NCBI GenBank assembly: GCA_029939785.1
Contig: JAOZSG010000180.1
Location: 1 to 6,995 of the forward strand
From: Fidelibacterota bacterium
GTDB lineage: Bacteria > Fidelibacterota > UBA2242 > JAFGTP01
Length of the DNA stretch: 6,995 nt
Direction of reading: 5' to 3'
This document shows positions 1 through 6,817 of this stretch, piece after piece. Positions within the stretch are counted from its first letter, which is position 1; every line of letters starts with the position of its first letter. Under the pieces are notes generated by a model. The model worked only from the letters and a program-made list of their open reading frames with translations, had not been told where the DNA came from and did no database searches. The translations under genes and the position numbers were made by a program.

Positions 1-1479
1 CTACAAACTCCATCCTACCGGTGCTTTTTCATCATATCCAATAACTGCACTTTTTTGTTTGCAAAACGTTAACAATCCTTCTGTTCCCAATTCTACTCCT
101 GTACCACTCATTTTGTGAGGAGGAACTGAAATTTGCGGATAACCATCCATCATATTATTTACCCAAATGATACCAGTATCCAATTGTTTGATCATTCTTA
201 AAGATCTCATACTATCTTTTGTCCAAACAGAACCGGATAATCCATATTCAACACTATTAGAAATTTCAACAGCTTCTGCTTCAGTTTCAAAAGTGATAAT
301 ACTTAATACAGGTCCAAAAATTTCTTCTGTAGCAACTTTCATATCAGCATTAACATTTGTCAACAATGTTGGTTCTAACCAAAATCCGTTATTCAACGAA
401 TCATTCAAATTCAATTTCTTTCCACCAGATAAAATTTGACAACCATCATTTTCAGATTCATCCATATATTTCAATGCTGTATCATATTGTGATTTTGTTA
501 TCATTGGTCCAACTTGAGTATCTTCATCCATCGGATCACCAATTTTCAAATTTTTCAATTTTGTTTTTAATATTGCCTCAAATTCTGTAGCAATAGATTT
601 TTCAACCAAAAGTCTTGAACATGCAACACATAATTGACCAGAATTTACAAAAGCACTAATTAAAGTTGCATCGGCAGCTTTATCAAGATCAGCATCAGCA
701 AAAACGATTATAGCATTTTTTCCACCCAATTCAAGATTCACAGATTTCATGTGTTCTACTGCCTGTTTTTGAATTTTTTGACCAATCGCTGTAGAACCTG
801 TAAAAGATATTTTTTTGATATCTGGATGTTCTATCAAACATTGACCTGTTGAAGAACCTCTACCAAGAGTTAGATTTACAATACCTTTTGGAAATCCCGC
901 TTTTGTACATAATCTTACAAATGCTGTAGTTGCTAATGGTGTATCGACTGATGGTTTTACAATAATTGCATTTCCGGCAGCGACTGCTGGTGCTACTTTT
1001 AAAGCAGCATTTACCAATGGATAATTCCATGGTAATATTCCAGTTACAACTCCATAAGGTTCATACATTGTAAATTGAAAAGTTCCATTTGAACTGGCTT
1101 TTACTTTCCCTTCGATTTTATCTGCTGCTCCAGCATAAAAACGAATAATTTGAGCAGTTAATGGAATTTCTCCACCTCGTAATTGTGATATAGGTTTTCC
1201 GGTATCCTGTAATTCTAATGTAATTAATTCTTCAGCATTCTCTTCAACTAATACTGCCAATCTTAATAAACAATTACCTCTTTCAGACGGAGACATATTT
1301 TGCCATTCGTCTGATTCAAAAGCTTTTTTAGAAGATTCAACTGCTTTATCCACAAATTCTGAATTACAACATATTTGTTCAGCAATAACCTCTCCTGTAG
1401 CAGGATTAATTACATCAACAGAATCTCCACCAGCGAACATTAACTCTTCACCATTTATAATAGGTCCAATTTTAATCAT
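1..1479 (-). CDS. NAD(P)-dependent aldehyde dehydrogenase
   Basis: A complete 492-residue protein of the aldehyde dehydrogenase superfamily, the usual length for the family; it oxidises an aldehyde to a carboxylic acid with NAD+ or NADP+, probably in the cytosol since no signal peptide or membrane segment is seen. Visible landmarks are PWNYP with Asn152, the cofactor lysine in IVKPS (Lys175), FTGST in the Rossmann fold (226-230), LELGGKN with general-base Glu250, GQLC with catalytic Cys284, and EEIFGPV with Glu386. The layout is closest to the betaine-aldehyde/ALDH9-like branch. However, the C-terminal segment normally reading PFGGYKxSGxGRELG here reads PPHKMSGTGVELG, so the substrate is left open. 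Cys287 lies three residues after the nucleophile, where glycine is common. The ATG is supported by a strong ribosome binding site 7 bases upstream. A 145-base gap rich in inverted repeats separates it from the transporter gene, so cotranscription is uncertain. The family call is secure. Confidence 0.95.
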   Translation of the reverse strand: MIKIGPIINGEELMFAGGDSVDVINPATGEVIAEQICCNSEFVDKAVESSKKAFESDEWQNMSPSERGNCLLRLAVLVEENAEELITLELQDTGKPISQLRGGEIPLTAQIIRFYAGAADKIEGKVKASSNGTFQFTMYEPYGVVTGILPWNYPLVNAALKVAPAVAAGNAIIVKPSVDTPLATTAFVRLCTKAGFPKGIVNLTLGRGSSTGQCLIEHPDIKKISFTGSTAIGQKIQKQAVEHMKSVNLELGGKNAIIVFADADLDKAADATLISAFVNSGQLCVACSRLLVEKSIATEFEAILKTKLKNLKIGDPMDEDTQVGPMITKSQYDTALKYMDESENDGCQILSGGKKLNLNDSLNNGFWLEPTLLTNVNADMKVATEEIFGPVLSIITFETEAEAVEISNSVEYGLSGSVWTKDSMRSLRMIKQLDTGIIWVNNMMDGYPQISVPPHKMSGTGVELGTEGLLTFCKQKSAVIGYDEKAPVGWSL

Positions 1480-1486
1480 GTTTATT

Positions 1487-1494
1487 TCTCCTTA
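1487..1494 (-). promoter_or_regulatory. Ribosome binding site of the aldehyde dehydrogenase gene
   Basis: The minus strand reads TAAGGAGA here, a near-ideal Shine-Dalgarno sequence, 7 bases before the ATG at 1479. It fixes the start codon. Confidence 0.85.
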
Positions 1495-1501
1495 CTGTAC
1501 C

Positions 1502-1519
1502 ACAGGCAGCCTTGCCTGT
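1502..1519. repeat. Short perfect hairpin before the aldehyde dehydrogenase ribosome binding site
   Basis: ACAGGCA at 1502-1508 and TGCCTGT at 1513-1519 form a perfect 7-bp stem with a 4-base loop. It is GC-richer than its surroundings. On the minus strand it ends 7 bases upstream of the ribosome binding site. Neither strand has a run of T after it, so it is a poor rho-independent terminator. It could be a dispersed intergenic hairpin element or a leader structure that affects translation; the sequence does not decide which. Confidence 0.6.
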
Positions 1520-1561
1520 CATATTTATTATTTTCTTGTTCACAAACTCCTGTTTAGAAAC

Positions 1562-1623
1562 TCACTTGAAATGGAAATTTCTATTTCCGCTATATTCCCA
1601 AATAGAAATTTGGGAATAAGTGA
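1562..1623. repeat. Compound inverted-repeat element with alternative pairings
   Basis: This 62-base element lies directly after the transporter stop codon. The ends TCACTT (1562-1567) and AAGTGA (1618-1623) are complementary. Inside are two hairpins: a 6-bp stem at 1573-1588 with loop TTCT, and an 11-bp perfect stem at 1593-1618 with loop AGAA. The two loops and their flanks are complementary to each other, so 1575-1586 can instead pair with 1600-1611 as a perfect 12-bp stem that excludes both hairpins. No T tract follows on the minus strand. It may be a REP- or MITE-like intergenic element, a 3'-end stabilising or terminating structure for the upstream operon, or a leader of the downstream gene. 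The pairings are seen directly; the role is inference. Confidence 0.65.
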
Positions 1624-1624
1624 A

Positions 1625-2542
1625 TTATCCCTCAGCAGTTTTTTTCTGCATTTTATAATCAACCAGTGTTATAATAATTGTTGAAGATAAAACAAGTAAA
1701 CCACCTATAATTACATAACTACTAAGTTTTTCACCAAGCCAAATAGCAGCTATTGGAATACCAAAAAATGCAATTAAATAATTTGATAAAGCAACTTGTA
1801 TTGCATCAAGAATTTTAAGTGCTTTAAAAAATAAAACCATAGAAAGAAAGTTATGAAAGAATGTAAGTACCGCTAAACCAATCCATGTTTGACCGGTAAA
1901 GGAAAAGATTCTTGGAAATACATCACTTTCAAATATAAATACAAGTGGAGTTAATAATATTACTATAACTACATAAGTAAAAAATATTAATTCCGCTTCT
2001 GTATATCTATCTGCTATCTTTTTAATCCCGACATTGAAGTAGGAATTACCTACTATTGCTAAAAATATTAGCAGGTTTCCAATGGCATATTGTGATCCAA
2101 AATTAGCTTGTTTAATATCTCCTAAAGAAATCAATATAACACCAGCTATTGCAATGATAAAACTAAACCATCGTACACCATTCATTTTTTCTTTCAAAAG
2201 GAAAAAAGCAAATATTGCAGTAGTAACTGGTAAAGCAAGCGTAAGAATTGCAGCATTACTAGCGAGAGAATATTGAGTTCCCCAAGTAACTAATACTTGT
2301 GCTGGAAATGCTCCCAATAATGCTAATTGTACAAAAATGAAAATGTCCTTCAATTTTTTTCCGCCACTTCTAAAACTTTTCAATGCATAAGGTGACAAAA
2401 ATATAGCTGCTAATAACATTGGAGCCCAAACAGTAAAATATGGACCTATCTGATCTTGAGTAAGTTTAATAGCCGTAAATTGTAGAGCCCACATCAAATT
2501 ACATGTAAATAATAAAATCCATGATAAAACTACTTTATTCAT
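1625..2542 (-). CDS. EamA-family (DMT superfamily) inner-membrane transporter
   Basis: A 305-residue, very hydrophobic protein in which about ten membrane helices can be drawn (near residues 5-25, 36-55, 67-85, 92-116, 122-140, 152-172, 183-203, 219-239, 246-268 and 276-294). This is the length and two-times-five layout of EamA proteins in the drug/metabolite transporter superfamily. The two EamA halves are about 8-140 and 152-294. Each has the usual acidic-basic turn after its fourth helix, LKEK at 115-118 and LGEK at 269-272. The C-terminal tail after residue 295 is short and basic, consistent with a cytosolic end. Family members mostly export or exchange small metabolites such as amino acids, nucleosides or sugar derivatives; the substrate cannot be read from sequence. 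The start lies 9 bases after the DUF5107-TPR stop codon with the ribosome binding site overlapping that stop, so the two genes are very likely cotranscribed and possibly translationally coupled. Confidence 0.9.
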   Translation of the reverse strand: MNKVVLSWILLFTCNLMWALQFTAIKLTQDQIGPYFTVWAPMLLAAIFLSPYALKSFRSGGKKLKDIFIFVQLALLGAFPAQVLVTWGTQYSLASNAAILTLALPVTTAIFAFFLLKEKMNGVRWFSFIIAIAGVILISLGDIKQANFGSQYAIGNLLIFLAIVGNSYFNVGIKKIADRYTEAELIFFTYVVIVILLTPLVFIFESDVFPRIFSFTGQTWIGLAVLTFFHNFLSMVLFFKALKILDAIQVALSNYLIAFFGIPIAAIWLGEKLSSYVIIGGLLVLSSTIIITLVDYKMQKKTAEG

Positions 2543-2547
2543 AATTT

Positions 2548-2553
2548 CCTCTT
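2548..2553 (-). promoter_or_regulatory. Ribosome binding site of the transporter gene, overlapping the upstream stop
   Basis: The minus strand reads TAAGAGGAAATTATG across this junction. The AAGAGG Shine-Dalgarno sequence uses the last two bases of the upstream TAA stop codon and sits 5 bases before the ATG. This arrangement favours re-initiation by ribosomes finishing the upstream gene. Confidence 0.75.
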
Positions 2554-5500
2554 ATTCTTCTGGTGCATTAAAATTTACATTTGTCTTAATCAACCCAAGT
2601 TCACTATCCCAATTTTCAAAATTATCGACATCATCCAGACCCAAAATTGATAATTTCAACAGTTGTTTTCTAAGTCCAACATTTTCAAAAATATTATTTG
2701 AATTAGCATACTCTTCAATAATTTTTATATAATTTTCAGATTCATCAATTCTACCTAAAGCTTTCAAACAAAATGCTTGATAATAAATAGTTTTTATGAC
2801 CCAGTATTCATACTTATTTGAGAACTTACTATTTCTTCTAAGTGTCAATGCTTCTTCCCAAAGTTCATTTGCTTTTTCCTGGTTTCCCAGTTTTGCATTG
2901 CAATATCCCATGTAAAATAATCTACGGGCCTGATCATAAAAATGTGCAATATAATGTTGAGCAATATTTTGTGGAGGCTGAATTGAAATTTCGAAATCAG
3001 CAAGTGCTTCTTCATACTTATTGTTTTTCAACTTATTATAACCATTAGCCATTTTTAGATTTTTCCAAAAATCACCAAAAGACAAACGATGTGTATCGTG
3101 AAGATTAGATTTCAATAATAATTCTTCAAGTTCAGAATATTTTTTATTGTACAAATAAGTATTCATCAGATTTGCTTTTAATGAATATGATTTATCGAAT
3201 TTGTTATAATTTGCTAACATTAATTTGATTGCTTTATCAACTCCTTGACGTTTATGAATTTCGGCAACATAGTCTTCGAATATATACGGATCATTTTTAT
3301 CCAATTTATAGGCTGCTAATAGATATTTGTATGCAATCTCTTTATTTCCAAGTTTTTTCTGAGCTCGATATAACGACATCAACATAATTTTGTTTTTATG
3401 TCCTAATTTCTGAGATTTTTCCCAATTAGCAATTCCTTCATTTTCCAGATCATGTCCATAATAAAAATCGCCAAGTAAATGATATAGTTGTCCATTTTTA
3501 GGTTCTGATTTAATTCTACGTTTCAAAATCGAATATTCTTCAAGTCTCCAGGCAAAATCATTTACGATAGTTTTGGTGTTTATCTTTTTTGATTTACTAT
3601 CAGTTAAATAATCAAGTTCTGTTCTATAAAGATCAATGATTGAATTAGTATGTTTAATCAAATTAATAACTTGTTTGGCTTCTTTATAGAAACCATTACG
3701 ATAAAATACAGATACAACTTCGAGCAATTCTTCAGGAAGATCGACGTATCGATTCTTGATATTTTTCCCTAAAACATCTGATTTATTCAAAAGATATTCA
3801 GTACAAAGTGTAAATGGATTTTCACCATCAAGCAATTTTGCTTTTTCCAACATTGATAATGCTTCAGAATTGTTATTCAGTTTATTTTCCACCAAAGATT
3901 TTATGATAAAACCATTTACGATGGTTGAGTTTAATTTTAAAGCTTTGTCGAGTTGTACTTTTGCTTCTTTGAAATCACCTTTTTTAATTGCAATTTCTGC
4001 TTCTGCAATTCGTTCAGGATATTCAAAACCAAAACGTCCTGATTGTCTCAAATAATAAATTGATTCATTTGGCTGATTAAGATATCCATGAGCCAAACCC
4101 TTATAATAAAGTGTTCGACCATCATCAGAAATTCTATCAAGACTTTTATTGAAATGATCAAGTGCTGATTCAAATTTTCCTGCTCTTAAATCAAACAATC
4201 CCAATTCAGTATGAGCTCTGGAAAATCCAGGATCAACAACAAGTACTTGATTTAATATTTTTTTGATTTCAGGAATATGATAAAACCAATCATTCAATAA
4301 ATGTTCAGCTTTTACAAATAGTCCTTCTGCAGTAAAATCAGCAGCAGTTTTTTCAGCCTTTTTTACTGGAATATAATAACTATCATATTTTGGTGCTTTT
4401 TGAGAAACAGCCAAAACTTTAGAAATCTGGGTTCCATTTTCATCAACTAACTCAAGCGATAAATCATCTGGATTTTTCACATTAATTTCTGCAGAAGTAA
4501 CAAATGGCTTTTCAGGAGATAGGTCAGATTTAATTTCCTTAATTACTTTGCCATTTTCACAAATTTGAATTTTTGCATTTTCATATTTAATATTTGCCTG
4601 AATTTTTATTGTTGCCAATGCATTTCCATCACGTTGATTAGTCAAACCAAAATTAATCGCAGCATTTTCTGACGCACCATTAAAAGAACCTATTGCTCCA
4701 ACCGGATACCAATAATGTGTATAATCAATAGATTTCCCTGGTAAAATCTTATCAAATTTTTCCTGGATAATAATACGACCACTTTGAATTTCGCCGTAAT
4801 TCAAACCCTCTGCATGGGAAAATCTTTTTTCAAGAGCTGTAATATGCCATCCCCAACTCCAATATTTTTTACCGGGCAAATCATTGACATCCGCATAATG
4901 AACCAAACCAATATTGTGATCATGATCGTAATATCCCATGTAACCTTCACGAGCATTAAGCATATAATATCCAACAGCTTCGTCAATATTTTTTAGTAAA
5001 GATAAATCCTTGTTTGCATAATTTGGCCATGAAACTGCATTTTCATATTGACCGTGTAAAGCCCCACGATTTTCTGGATATATAAATTCTGTATTGGCAT
5101 TAACCGGAATTCCACAATTCGCCCAATATAAATATCTCTCTTCCAATGGAGATTCGTTTGCCAACCTTACATCTTGTTTAATACGTGCTTCACCAGGTAA
5201 AAGAGTAAATGCAACACTCCAATGTAATCTTCCAATTTTTTCAGTATTACTCATTATTAAAGAAACTGAACCATCTGCATTTTCTTTGATAGAGCAATCT
5301 CTTTTTCGTGCATTGGTTTGAGAATGTGCATTTGGAATATTTAATTCCATTCCACCACCAAGATATTGATAGCCCATTCCGGAATTGTAAATTTTAGCTT
5401 CTTTATAAATTCTATGAATCACTTCTTTTTCTCTGATTTTATCATAAACAAACCATAATCTACCACCGTAATCAGGAGCCATTCCAATTTTCAAATATTT

Positions 5501-5743
5501 ATTTTCAGCCACAAGAATTTTGATTTTCTTTTTATCAATGCTAAAATTCTTCCGACCATAAAATTGAAATGGATAAGTAACATAACCTGTTAATAATCCA
5601 AAAGGCGGATATGGATCTAATGGCAATTGATTATGTTCAAGAATTTCCTCTTCTAATACATAATGTTTTACATCTGCAATTGCATTGCTGGATAACATCA
5701 ACATAATTGCAAACAATAACCCTGGTATATAAATTCTCCTCAT
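2552..5743 (-). CDS. Exported DUF5107 domain protein with TPR repeats
   Basis: A complete 1063-residue protein. Residues 1-23 look like a Sec signal peptide: two arginines, a hydrophobic core, then AIA before Asp24. No lipobox cysteine is seen, so it is probably periplasmic or secreted. About 40-350 match the DUF5107 pattern I recall: APDYGGRLW (89-97), LGGGMELNIPNAH (128-140), YWANCGI (206-212), LPGKKYWSWG (289-298), IQSGR (319-323) and HYWYPVG (343-349). A short probable beta domain (about 375-450) follows, then helical TPR repeats from about 475 to the end (for example 508-541 and 543-570, again about 905-970), including FAWRLEEYSIL at 730-740, a motif I associate with this family. No enzyme activity is established that I know of. 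The beta-sandwich resembles mutarotase-like sugar-binding folds, so a carbohydrate role is an inference. Start: a good ribosome binding site and a signal peptide beginning at this ATG. Confidence 0.88.
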   Translation of the reverse strand: MRRIYIPGLLFAIMLMLSSNAIADVKHYVLEEEILEHNQLPLDPYPPFGLLTGYVTYPFQFYGRKNFSIDKKKIKILVAENKYLKIGMAPDYGGRLWFVYDKIREKEVIHRIYKEAKIYNSGMGYQYLGGGMELNIPNAHSQTNARKRDCSIKENADGSVSLIMSNTEKIGRLHWSVAFTLLPGEARIKQDVRLANESPLEERYLYWANCGIPVNANTEFIYPENRGALHGQYENAVSWPNYANKDLSLLKNIDEAVGYYMLNAREGYMGYYDHDHNIGLVHYADVNDLPGKKYWSWGWHITALEKRFSHAEGLNYGEIQSGRIIIQEKFDKILPGKSIDYTHYWYPVGAIGSFNGASENAAINFGLTNQRDGNALATIKIQANIKYENAKIQICENGKVIKEIKSDLSPEKPFVTSAEINVKNPDDLSLELVDENGTQISKVLAVSQKAPKYDSYYIPVKKAEKTAADFTAEGLFVKAEHLLNDWFYHIPEIKKILNQVLVVDPGFSRAHTELGLFDLRAGKFESALDHFNKSLDRISDDGRTLYYKGLAHGYLNQPNESIYYLRQSGRFGFEYPERIAEAEIAIKKGDFKEAKVQLDKALKLNSTIVNGFIIKSLVENKLNNNSEALSMLEKAKLLDGENPFTLCTEYLLNKSDVLGKNIKNRYVDLPEELLEVVSVFYRNGFYKEAKQVINLIKHTNSIIDLYRTELDYLTDSKSKKINTKTIVNDFAWRLEEYSILKRRIKSEPKNGQLYHLLGDFYYGHDLENEGIANWEKSQKLGHKNKIMLMSLYRAQKKLGNKEIAYKYLLAAYKLDKNDPYIFEDYVAEIHKRQGVDKAIKLMLANYNKFDKSYSLKANLMNTYLYNKKYSELEELLLKSNLHDTHRLSFGDFWKNLKMANGYNKLKNNKYEEALADFEISIQPPQNIAQHYIAHFYDQARRLFYMGYCNAKLGNQEKANELWEEALTLRRNSKFSNKYEYWVIKTIYYQAFCLKALGRIDESENYIKIIEEYANSNNIFENVGLRKQLLKLSILGLDDVDNFENWDSELGLIKTNVNFNAPEE

Positions 5744-5751
5744 TATTTTTA

Positions 5752-5760
5752 TCTCCTTTT
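5752..5760 (-). promoter_or_regulatory. Ribosome binding site of the DUF5107-TPR gene
   Basis: The minus strand reads AAAAGGAGA, 8 bases before the ATG at 5743. A second AGGAG lies just inside the coding region (codons 2-3), but no suitable start codon follows it at normal spacing, and using a later ATG would destroy the signal peptide. Confidence 0.8.
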
Positions 5761-5784
5761 GATATTGATAAAATATTTTTCCTT

Positions 5785-5889
5785 ATCATTCTGCCACAAA
5801 ATCATTCTGCATCATTTCCCTTTTCATCATTCTGCCACAAAATCATTCTGCATTACTTCCCTTTTCATCATTCTTCCACAATTCTATCC
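5785..5889. repeat. Tandem direct-repeat array, 41-base period, between the NagA-like and DUF5107-TPR genes
   Basis: Two identical 26-base cores lie at 5785-5810 and 5826-5851. Each consists of the word ATCATTCTGC, the spacer CACAAA, and ATCATTCTGC again. They are separated by a 15-base segment that is nearly identical in the next unit (ATCATTTCCCTTTTC against ATTACTTCCCTTTTC), giving a 41-base period. A third, degenerate copy starts at 5867 and runs to about 5889, inside the end of the NagA-like gene. The core has no dyad symmetry. The same core occurs on the other side of that gene, so this is a dispersed intergenic repeat family. On the minus strand, the word GCAGAATGAT contains TGA, so it closes one reading frame at each occurrence. 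Confidence 0.9.
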
Positions 5890-6800
5890 ATTCCAATCAC
5901 TTTCATCGGATTTTCATTAGTCAATTGTCTGCATTGTTCATCATTTAAACCAAGATATTTCATTAAATTATTCTGACTCTGTTGCATAGTTGTAGCCGAT
6001 CCTGAAAAATTTAGTTTTCCAGATTCTCTGACAACATAATCATTGCCAACTTCAAGTTGTAAATTACTGAGATAATAATTCCCCGGTGGTGCAGATGCAG
6101 CAGCCATTGCATCAGTTACAATTATAGTTTTTTCATATCCTGCCAGATCTATATAATTCTTTAGCACAAAAAAGGGAATGTGTATTCCATCAGCAATAAA
6201 GCACAACCAAAACTGGTCTTTAAATGATAAAACTCGCTGGATAATATTATCATGGCGATCCAAATTTGCAGGACAACCATTTCCCAAATGAGTGAACATG
6301 CTCAAACCGGAATCAATTGCACCTTGTAATTCATCCATATCCGGATTGCAATGACCGGCAGAAACTGTGATATCTTTTTTGGCTAACATTTTTATCATTC
6401 TAAAATTATCATCAATTTCTGGTGCTAATGTTACAATTTTTGTTAAGCCATCTGCTGCATCCAAAAGTAGTTTTAACAATTCTGTATCTGCTGATTTTAT
6501 TGATTTAACTGGATGTGCTCCTCTATACCCAGGTTCTTTACTGATAAATGGACCTTCAATATGAATTCCAAATATAATTTTTTTAACAAGTTTATCCTGT
6601 TCTCTCAGGTGAGTTAAATTCTGTAAACGATTTATCATATCATTTGGACTTGCTGTAATAATTGTTGCAAGAATACCTTGAACACCATCTTCTTTCAGTT
6701 TAGCACATGCATTGTGTAAATCTTCTGGTGACAAATCATTCTGATTAAAATCAACGCCAGCATATCCATTTACTTGTAAATCAAAATATCCTTTATACAT
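5868..6800 (-). CDS. Short NagA-like amidohydrolase (N-acetylglucosamine-6-phosphate deacetylase family)
   Basis: A 310-residue protein comprising the TIM-barrel of the NagA family, which removes acetate from N-acetylglucosamine 6-phosphate; cytosolic. It starts at DLQVNG (7-12), matching the Gln-x-Asn metal-site strand of E. coli NagA. Also visible are HIEGPF with metal ligand Glu82, SAGH with His150, THLGN with His171 and Asn174, ADGIH with His207, VTDAM with catalytic Asp230, and the glycine-serine loop SGSATTM (266-272). The flanking beta-sandwich strands of the roughly 380-residue classical enzyme are absent at both ends. This is not a wrong start: an in-frame TGA lies at 6818-6816, and GAGGA precedes the ATG by 8 bases. 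I recall barrel-only homologues of this length in PVC bacteria. The phosphate-side segment reads NGCPxxLxRHDNIIQR rather than the NAM...REPG pattern, so the substrate may differ. No nagB partner is in view. Confidence 0.85.
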   Translation of the reverse strand: MYKGYFDLQVNGYAGVDFNQNDLSPEDLHNACAKLKEDGVQGILATIITASPNDMINRLQNLTHLREQDKLVKKIIFGIHIEGPFISKEPGYRGAHPVKSIKSADTELLKLLLDAADGLTKIVTLAPEIDDNFRMIKMLAKKDITVSAGHCNPDMDELQGAIDSGLSMFTHLGNGCPANLDRHDNIIQRVLSFKDQFWLCFIADGIHIPFFVLKNYIDLAGYEKTIIVTDAMAAASAPPGNYYLSNLQLEVGNDYVVRESGKLNFSGSATTMQQSQNNLMKYLGLNDEQCRQLTNENPMKVIGMDRIVEE

Positions 6801-6808
6801 TATATTTA

Positions 6809-6816
6809 TCCTCTTT
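6809..6816 (-). promoter_or_regulatory. Ribosome binding site of the NagA-like gene
   Basis: The minus strand reads AAAGAGGA, 8 bases before the ATG at 6800. The in-frame stop at 6818-6816 touches this site, so no longer N-terminus is possible. Confidence 0.7.
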
Positions 6817-6817
6817 C

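Noticed and set aside
1472..1522. A 16-codon upstream reading frame on the minus strand that overlaps the aldehyde dehydrogenase start
   Set aside because: It has no ribosome binding site before its ATG and runs through the 1502-1519 hairpin, which explains its base pattern; probably chance.
1518..1545. Possible sigma70 promoter for the aldehyde dehydrogenase gene (TTGTGA, 16 bases, TATGAC on the minus strand)
   Set aside because: Both boxes match the consensus weakly and AT-rich sequence yields such matches often; not enough to annotate.
1593..1618. Rho-independent terminator after the transporter gene
   Set aside because: The stem is long and perfect but AT-rich on both sides of a CCC/GGG core, and no run of T follows on the minus strand (ATAGCGG follows).
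3756..4055. Plus-strand open frames inside the minus-strand genes, such as this 99-codon one
   Set aside because: They lie antisense to well-supported coding sequence, show no recognisable domain, and are expected by chance opposite AT-rich genes.
4801..4986. A 61-codon minus-strand frame inside the DUF5107 region
   Set aside because: It is an out-of-frame shadow of conserved DUF5107 coding sequence; the main frame is uninterrupted, so there is no frameshift to explain.
5785..5889. CRISPR-like reading of the tandem repeat
   Set aside because: The 15-base segments between cores are nearly identical to each other, the core is itself an internal direct repeat, only two exact units exist in tandem, and no cas genes are present.
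5868..6800. NagA-like gene as a truncated pseudogene
   Set aside because: All metal and catalytic motifs are intact, the start has a good ribosome binding site, and barrel-only homologues of similar length are known to me in PVC bacteria.
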